Below are positions 21,241 through 25,802 of a stretch of 25,802 bases of DNA, piece after piece; positions within the stretch are counted from its first letter, which is position 1, and every line of letters starts with the position of its first letter. The stretch comes from a virus. Below the pieces are notes generated by a model. It was not told the origin of the DNA, did not search any database, and saw only the letters and a list, made by a program, of their open reading frames with translations. A program made the translations under genes and the position numbers. Location of the stretch: positions 4,524 to 30,325 of the IMG/VR virus record IMGVR_UViG_3300030101_000096; one strand, 5' to 3'.

Positions 21241-21246
21241 GGAGGT
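21238..21246 (+). promoter_or_regulatory. Perfect ribosome-binding site of the giant ejection-protein gene
   Basis: TAAGGAGGT matches the 16S anti-Shine-Dalgarno completely and includes the TAA stop of the preceding gene. The gap from GGAGG to the ATG at 21250 is only four bases, slightly short. It sets the start of the large gene and implies that this protein is needed in quantity or must be made independently of coupling. Confidence 0.85.
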
Positions 21247-21249
21247 AGA

Positions 21250-24200
21250 ATGGCTAAATTTGAAGTCCAACTACCAGATGGCTCTAAGTTTGAAGTTGAA
21301 GCACCAGATGGCACTTCTAACGAACAGATTATAGCGGCAGTTCAAAATCAAACAACTCAAAAACCAGAAGAAAAACCAGAAGAAGAAACTGTTTCTCCGA
21401 CTTATGAAGGTGGACTTCAAGAGTTTGGAGAGGGTGTTGTCTCTGGTCTCATTGCCATTCCACAAGGTATAGCAGAATTAGGTGCAAGTGTTATTGATTT
21501 AGCTGCCGATACTAATTTATCACAATCTGTAACTCAAACTGCCGATGAAATAAGAACACAACTTGGTATTGATCCAGAGGGTTTAGCAGGTAAACTTACA
21601 GAAACTGTAACACAGTTTGTCGTTCCAGGTTTAGGAGCTGCAAGTGCAGTTAGTAAAATATCTAAGCTTGGTAAATTAGCTAGAACTGGCACTAATTTAT
21701 CTAAATCACAAAAAGTAGGATTGTTAGGTCAACAAGTGGCTGCCGCGGGACTTGCCGATGCAGCAGTGTCCACTGACGGTATCACTACAATAGGAGACTT
21801 CTTTGAGGGTGGTTTTACAGAAACAGATAGAACAGTTGGTCTTGATGGACGAGACGAGGCACTTAGAAGGATAGGTAATAAATTTAAGGTTGGTGCAGAA
21901 ACAAGTCTTATTGTAGGTAGTTTACCAACAGTTTTTAAAGGAGTAAGAGAGGGTCTAAAAGGTACAACTGCTCTTACAAGAACAGTAGGAGAGGCAACTG
22001 GGCTAGATCGACCAGCCAGTGCTGTTGTTTCTGCTGTTGCAAAACAATTAAAAAAGCCTATAGAAGCAGGTCAGAAAATTATTAAAGATGCAGAAGAAAG
22101 AGTTGTATTTAGAGCAGACGAGGCTTCTTTGGCAGATAATATGATTGTTGGTATAAACAGAGCAGTGGGATACAGAGGAGTGTTACCTCAAGATGTTGCA
22201 GATTTTAGAGCAAATATACCTTTGCAAACTGGAGAAGAATTAAGAAGTGCGACACTGAATTTTAACAGAATAGAAAAAGACTTGGATAAAGTTATAAAAG
22301 AATTTAACGAGCAACTAGGAGATCAAGCATCTGGTCTTACAAGACAAAGTTTTTATGACAATATTTTTGACTTTATGACATCTGGTAAAAACATAGAAGA
22401 TTACGCATCTATACCAGTTTCAAAAAGAGCAGATGTAGTAGCAGCTAGAGAACATTTAACAAAGTTAAGTAAAGATGTTTTAAAAAGTGACATACTTACT
22501 AATTTAAAAAAGATGGATGCTATTACGGCAGGTAGATTCAAAGGTAAGACAGGTGAGGAGGCTTATCAAGTAATTTCAAAAGAATTTGAAAATAATTTCA
22601 ACAAATATTTAAGAAGAAGATATAGAATTTTTGAGGCAAAAAAAGGAACATTCAAACCTGGAGATCAAGAAGTAGAGGAAGCCATAACTGGATATTTAAA
22701 CGATAAAAATATGTTAGGGTCAGAACTAAAAGAGTTTGTTAACAATCCTCAAGTAAACACAACTGGTAAAACTATTGCAGATTTGGGAATAGATGATGCA
22801 GGAAATTTACTCGGAGCACCAACCAGAGAACAAGCAGAAATAGCAGTTAAAGGTTTCTTAGGAAGATATGGATATGGTGTTAGAAAATTAGGAGAAGGAA
22901 AGGGACCTGGAAGAATTCAAGATCAAGCTATTGATCACACTCTTTTTACTGAAAGAGTTCAACTAACAGATTATCAGAAAAAACTAATAGGAGAGATTAA
23001 AGACCCAGTAGAAGCCTACTTTGGAACAGTATCAGATTTGTCTTCTTTTATGGCTACCGATAGGTATTTTCGTAACATACGCAACATGGTTGAAAAAAAC
23101 CCAAATGGTAGTATTGCTAAGTTTTTTACTCCTTCGTCAAGTGAAGTACCAACTGGATATAAAACATTAAGAGGAAGAAGTGGAGAAAAGGGAGATGTAC
23201 TTACAAGTTATGGCTCTCTTGAAGGATTTCATGTTCCACCAAAAGTTAAGGATGATTTAGATCGTTTTATAATAGGTGACATAGGAACGATAGGTAATGC
23301 AGCCAGACAGTTTTATGGTAATTATTTTCTAAGAGCCAAAGGTGCAACTCAATATGCTAAAACTGTTTTGTCTCCCGTTACACAAATTAGAAATTTTACA
23401 ACTGCAACTCTGTTTGCAACTATGCAAGGTAACATAGGCAAAGGTGCAAATCTTCTTGAATCTGTAAAGATAGCTTTTTCAGATTTAAAAAGTTTACCAT
23501 CTGAAGAGGCTGTGACTAGATTAAAAGAATATGATCGACTAGGATTATTAGGAACACAACCAGAAATACAAGAGATAAAAAAACTTATTGACGAGGGTTT
23601 TGGTTTTCAAGGTAGTAATGAAGTTATTAACGGACAACGAGTAGGAAGAGAATTTGGAAGTAGATTTACTGATAATACTTTTGGAAACTTCTTAAATAAA
23701 AAAGTTTTGAAAAAATTAGAAAAAGCTTATCAAGCTAGTGATAACTCTTTTAAAATATATAACTTTGAGTTTGAAAAAACTAAGTTAAACAATGTGCTTA
23801 CAGAAGCCTCTACTGAAGACAAGTTAAATTATTTTACAAGAGTTTTAGGTCAAGACAAAGTTAATGCTTTAAGAGTAGGAGACGATGGTGTTAACTTAAC
23901 AAACGATCAACTTGTCGGTAGATTGTTGAATGAAAGATCAGCAGACATTGTAAAAAATACAGTGCCAAATTATAACCTCACACCAGAATTTATCAAAGGT
24001 TTAAGAAAACTACCTTTTGGTAACTTTGTGTCTTTTCCATACGAAATAATTAGAACAAGCGGTAATACCATAAAGTTAGCATTAGATGAGATGGCAGATC
24101 CTCTAACTCAAAACATAGGATTGAGACGAATGAGTGGTACTTTGTTTACATTAGGTGCAGTACCATACGCAACAACACAACTAGCCTATAAATTAAGTGG

Positions 24201-25449
24201 TGTATCTCCAGAAGAAATGGAAGCTTATCAAAGATCTTTTGCACCACCATGGGAAAAGAATGCACGATTAATACCAGTAGGAAGAACAGAAGATGGTAAG
24301 ATTCTTTATAATAATTTTAGTTATTTCACTCCTTATGGTGACCTAGAAAAAATAGCCATGGGTGCTTTCAATAAGTTTGATGAAGTTAGAAATGAAGGCG
24401 GAGGATTTGACAAAGCTATTTTTCAAGGCTTCTTTGAATCATTTGGTGAGTTACTAAAACCATACACAGAAGAAGCTATTATATTTGCTAAGTTAAGAGA
24501 TGTTGCTGATCCAGAATCAGAAAATATTTTAACTAAAGTATTTGGAAGAGTTGTTGGAGGTAGAGGTGGATCAACAGAACTTGGAGCCAGAGTTTATAAC
24601 GAACAAGACTCTATTGGCGATAAGATGGCAAAAAGTTTTAAACATGTTTTAGATGGTTTTATGCCAGGCGCAGTGCCATTTAATGTAAGAGGTGGAGAGT
24701 TTGTATCTGGTGATTTTACAAGAAGTATCTTTGGAGGTCATTTAGGAATAACAGAAAAAGACAGATTAGGAAGACAACCTAAATTGTACAGAGAGTTTTA
24801 TGGTGCTTTACTTGGAGGCACAAATGAGATGGATCCAGAACTAGCTTTGAAATTCAAAGGATACGAGTTCTCTGAAGCTAGGAAAAATGCATCAAGTATT
24901 TTTAACAGCGTTGCAAGACGAGCTAACGTATCAAAAGATGAATTACTTGAAGCGTATGAAAATGGTAATGAAGCTAGATTTAGAGTGTTTAATGAGTTTT
25001 ATGCCATTGTTCAAGACCTAAAAAGACTTGGTAAAAGTGAAAGAGAAATAATAAAATTATTTAAACAAAATGGAGTCACTGGGATAAAAGATTTAGTTCG
25101 AGGAAGATATGAGCCACTTCCAAATGCAGCTATAACAATAAGAAGAGCAATGAGACGAGAGGGTACAATCGGTGAATATCCGAGAGATGAAATAAATCAA
25201 ATATTAAAAGAACAAAACAACAGACAATTCACTGCAACATCTGTTGATAAACAAGATCAAACACCAGTAGAAGAAAAATCAAAACCTATTCCTTTCACAA
25301 GAACTAAACTTCCAGTGACCACTGCCCCTGTTCAAACTGGTAATATAAATACTGGACAACAAATAAACACATCTTTAGCTTCTTTATTAGGCAGTAACCC
25401 AATAGAAGCTGCCAAGAATATGGAAATATTACAAAGGAGAACCCAGTGA
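21250..25449 (+). CDS. Giant internal virion/ejection channel protein
   Basis: A 1399-residue protein, by far the longest here, comparable in size and order to T7 gp16, the last and largest ejection protein. The N-terminus (AKFEVQLPDGSKFEVEAPDG, TSNEQIIAAVQNQ) is a short beta-helix unit typical of large podovirus internal proteins. Residues about 60-82 (EGVVSGLIAIPQGIAELGAS) and 105-130 are hydrophobic. The middle is mostly helical and charged; the later part has YAKTVLSPVTQIRNFTTATL near 700-720, PFGNFVSFPYEIIRTSGNTI near 920, and SGTLFTLGAVPYATTQL. The last 80 residues are polar. I see no lytic transglycosylase or peptidase motif, so any cell-wall cutting would fall to the neighbouring M15 gene. 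Homology is inferred from layout. Confidence 0.66.
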   Translation: MAKFEVQLPDGSKFEVEAPDGTSNEQIIAAVQNQTTQKPEEKPEEETVSPTYEGGLQEFGEGVVSGLIAIPQGIAELGASVIDLAADTNLSQSVTQTADEIRTQLGIDPEGLAGKLTETVTQFVVPGLGAASAVSKISKLGKLARTGTNLSKSQKVGLLGQQVAAAGLADAAVSTDGITTIGDFFEGGFTETDRTVGLDGRDEALRRIGNKFKVGAETSLIVGSLPTVFKGVREGLKGTTALTRTVGEATGLDRPASAVVSAVAKQLKKPIEAGQKIIKDAEERVVFRADEASLADNMIVGINRAVGYRGVLPQDVADFRANIPLQTGEELRSATLNFNRIEKDLDKVIKEFNEQLGDQASGLTRQSFYDNIFDFMTSGKNIEDYASIPVSKRADVVAAREHLTKLSKDVLKSDILTNLKKMDAITAGRFKGKTGEEAYQVISKEFENNFNKYLRRRYRIFEAKKGTFKPGDQEVEEAITGYLNDKNMLGSELKEFVNNPQVNTTGKTIADLGIDDAGNLLGAPTREQAEIAVKGFLGRYGYGVRKLGEGKGPGRIQDQAIDHTLFTERVQLTDYQKKLIGEIKDPVEAYFGTVSDLSSFMATDRYFRNIRNMVEKNPNGSIAKFFTPSSSEVPTGYKTLRGRSGEKGDVLTSYGSLEGFHVPPKVKDDLDRFIIGDIGTIGNAARQFYGNYFLRAKGATQYAKTVLSPVTQIRNFTTATLFATMQGNIGKGANLLESVKIAFSDLKSLPSEEAVTRLKEYDRLGLLGTQPEIQEIKKLIDEGFGFQGSNEVINGQRVGREFGSRFTDNTFGNFLNKKVLKKLEKAYQASDNSFKIYNFEFEKTKLNNVLTEASTEDKLNYFTRVLGQDKVNALRVGDDGVNLTNDQLVGRLLNERSADIVKNTVPNYNLTPEFIKGLRKLPFGNFVSFPYEIIRTSGNTIKLALDEMADPLTQNIGLRRMSGTLFTLGAVPYATTQLAYKLSGVSPEEMEAYQRSFAPPWEKNARLIPVGRTEDGKILYNNFSYFTPYGDLEKIAMGAFNKFDEVRNEGGGFDKAIFQGFFESFGELLKPYTEEAIIFAKLRDVADPESENILTKVFGRVVGGRGGSTELGARVYNEQDSIGDKMAKSFKHVLDGFMPGAVPFNVRGGEFVSGDFTRSIFGGHLGITEKDRLGRQPKLYREFYGALLGGTNEMDPELALKFKGYEFSEARKNASSIFNSVARRANVSKDELLEAYENGNEARFRVFNEFYAIVQDLKRLGKSEREIIKLFKQNGVTGIKDLVRGRYEPLPNAAITIRRAMRREGTIGEYPRDEINQILKEQNNRQFTATSVDKQDQTPVEEKSKPIPFTRTKLPVTTAPVQTGNINTGQQINTSLASLLGSNPIEAAKNMEILQRRTQ

Positions 25450-25802
25450 AACTATCAGACAATTTTTCACTAATTGAGTTTACAAAGTCACAAACAGCAG
25501 AAAGAAAAGGCATAGAAAACAATCCAAATGAAGTGCATATCATAGCCATGGAATCTTTGTGTTTTAATATATTAGAAAGAGTTAGGTCTGCTTTTGGTAA
25601 GCCAGTCATGATCAACTCTGGGTATCGTAGTCCAGCCTTGTGTGAAGCGATTGGCTCAAAACCTACCTCACAACATTGTGATGGTGAGGCGGCGGATATA
25701 GAAATATTTGGTGTTAGTAATTATGACCTTGCCAAATACATTGAGAAGAACTTAAATTTTGACCAGTTGATATTAGAGTGCTGGGATGGTAAAGAGCCAA
25801 AT
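25446..25802 (+). CDS. M15-type D,D-carboxypeptidase/endolysin (3' end outside window)
   Basis: The GTG at 25446 overlaps the preceding TGA and has AAAGGAGA upstream; 119 codons are visible without a stop. KLSDNFSLIEFTKSQTAERK (residues 2-21) is the usual start of phage M15A peptidases. MINSGYRSPALCEAIG (55-70) and SQHCDGEAADIE (75-86) give the zinc-site residues His77 and Asp84. The visible end FDQLILECWDGKEPN is just before the place where the family has its second catalytic His (W-V/I-H). The enzyme should cut the peptide stems of peptidoglycan with zinc, acting at lysis or as a virion-borne entry enzyme. There are three Cys in the first 80 residues. Confidence 0.88.
   Translation, partial: MKLSDNFSLIEFTKSQTAERKGIENNPNEVHIIAMESLCFNILERVRSAFGKPVMINSGYRSPALCEAIGSKPTSQHCDGEAADIEIFGVSNYDLAKYIEKNLNFDQLILECWDGKEPN

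Noticed and set aside
1-25802. CRISPR array, tRNA genes, insertion sequences, integrase or attachment site
   Set aside because: No regularly spaced direct repeats, no tRNA-like cloverleaf seen by eye, and no transposase or recombinase motif in any plausible gene. A tRNA cannot be fully excluded without a covariance-model search.

Overview
This window is one continuous, entirely plus-strand virion-gene operon of a tailed bacteriophage. It starts at the last codons of a gene upstream of the major capsid protein and ends inside a peptidoglycan-peptidase gene. No integrase, transposase, tRNA, CRISPR array or bacterial housekeeping gene is visible. The DNA is AT-rich, the genes are tightly packed (many TAATG, ATGA or 1-8 nt overlaps), and many proteins resemble families I know from uncultured marine podovirus-like phages and SAR11 (pelagiphage-type) viruses. 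A short-tailed marine phage of an AT-rich host is the best inference. The lineage cannot be fixed without the terminase, portal or polymerase, which lie outside the window.

Layout. (1) 1-958: major capsid protein behind a near-perfect Shine-Dalgarno, followed by a strong intrinsic terminator (977-1007) that overlaps a candidate promoter (988-1016); this recalls the capsid-terminator arrangement of T7. (2) 1073-1996: two beta-rich virion proteins, possibly head decoration. (3) 1989-3292: a cassette of six very small genes, four of them extremely basic with conserved Cys motifs, one a coiled coil plus membrane segment (holin/XhlA-like), one a hidden 59-codon zinc-ribbon gene (2543-2722) read in a second frame. 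(4) 3293-5109: two adaptor/head-tail-joining-like proteins flanking a protein whose zinc-ribbon cysteines appear to be lost. (5) 5119-15099: a 10 kb tail-fibre locus of about 17 genes, with long fibres, small collar/anchor domains, tandem receptor-tip paralogs and small accessory or chaperone-like proteins. (6) 15110-17712: a large P22 gp10/T7 gp12-like nozzle or stabilisation protein and a small beta protein. (7) 17752-25449: four internal-virion/DNA-ejection candidates of increasing size, ending with a 1399-residue protein. (8) 25446-end: N-terminal part of an M15-type D,D-carboxypeptidase/endolysin.

How it fits together: capsid, joining proteins and nozzle build the portal-proximal tail; the fibre locus supplies several alternative or stacked adhesins; the ejection proteins would leave the capsid through the tail to make an envelope channel; the M15 enzyme would cut peptidoglycan at lysis or entry. 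The most noteworthy features are the alternating fibre-shaft repeat with almost identical protein but heavily changed synonymous codons, the GDLA gene junctions whose C-terminal codons double as the next ribosome-binding site, the basic Cys-motif cassette with its overlapping zinc-ribbon gene, and the Cys-less former zinc ribbon. Family names are recalled from memory and no database search was run.
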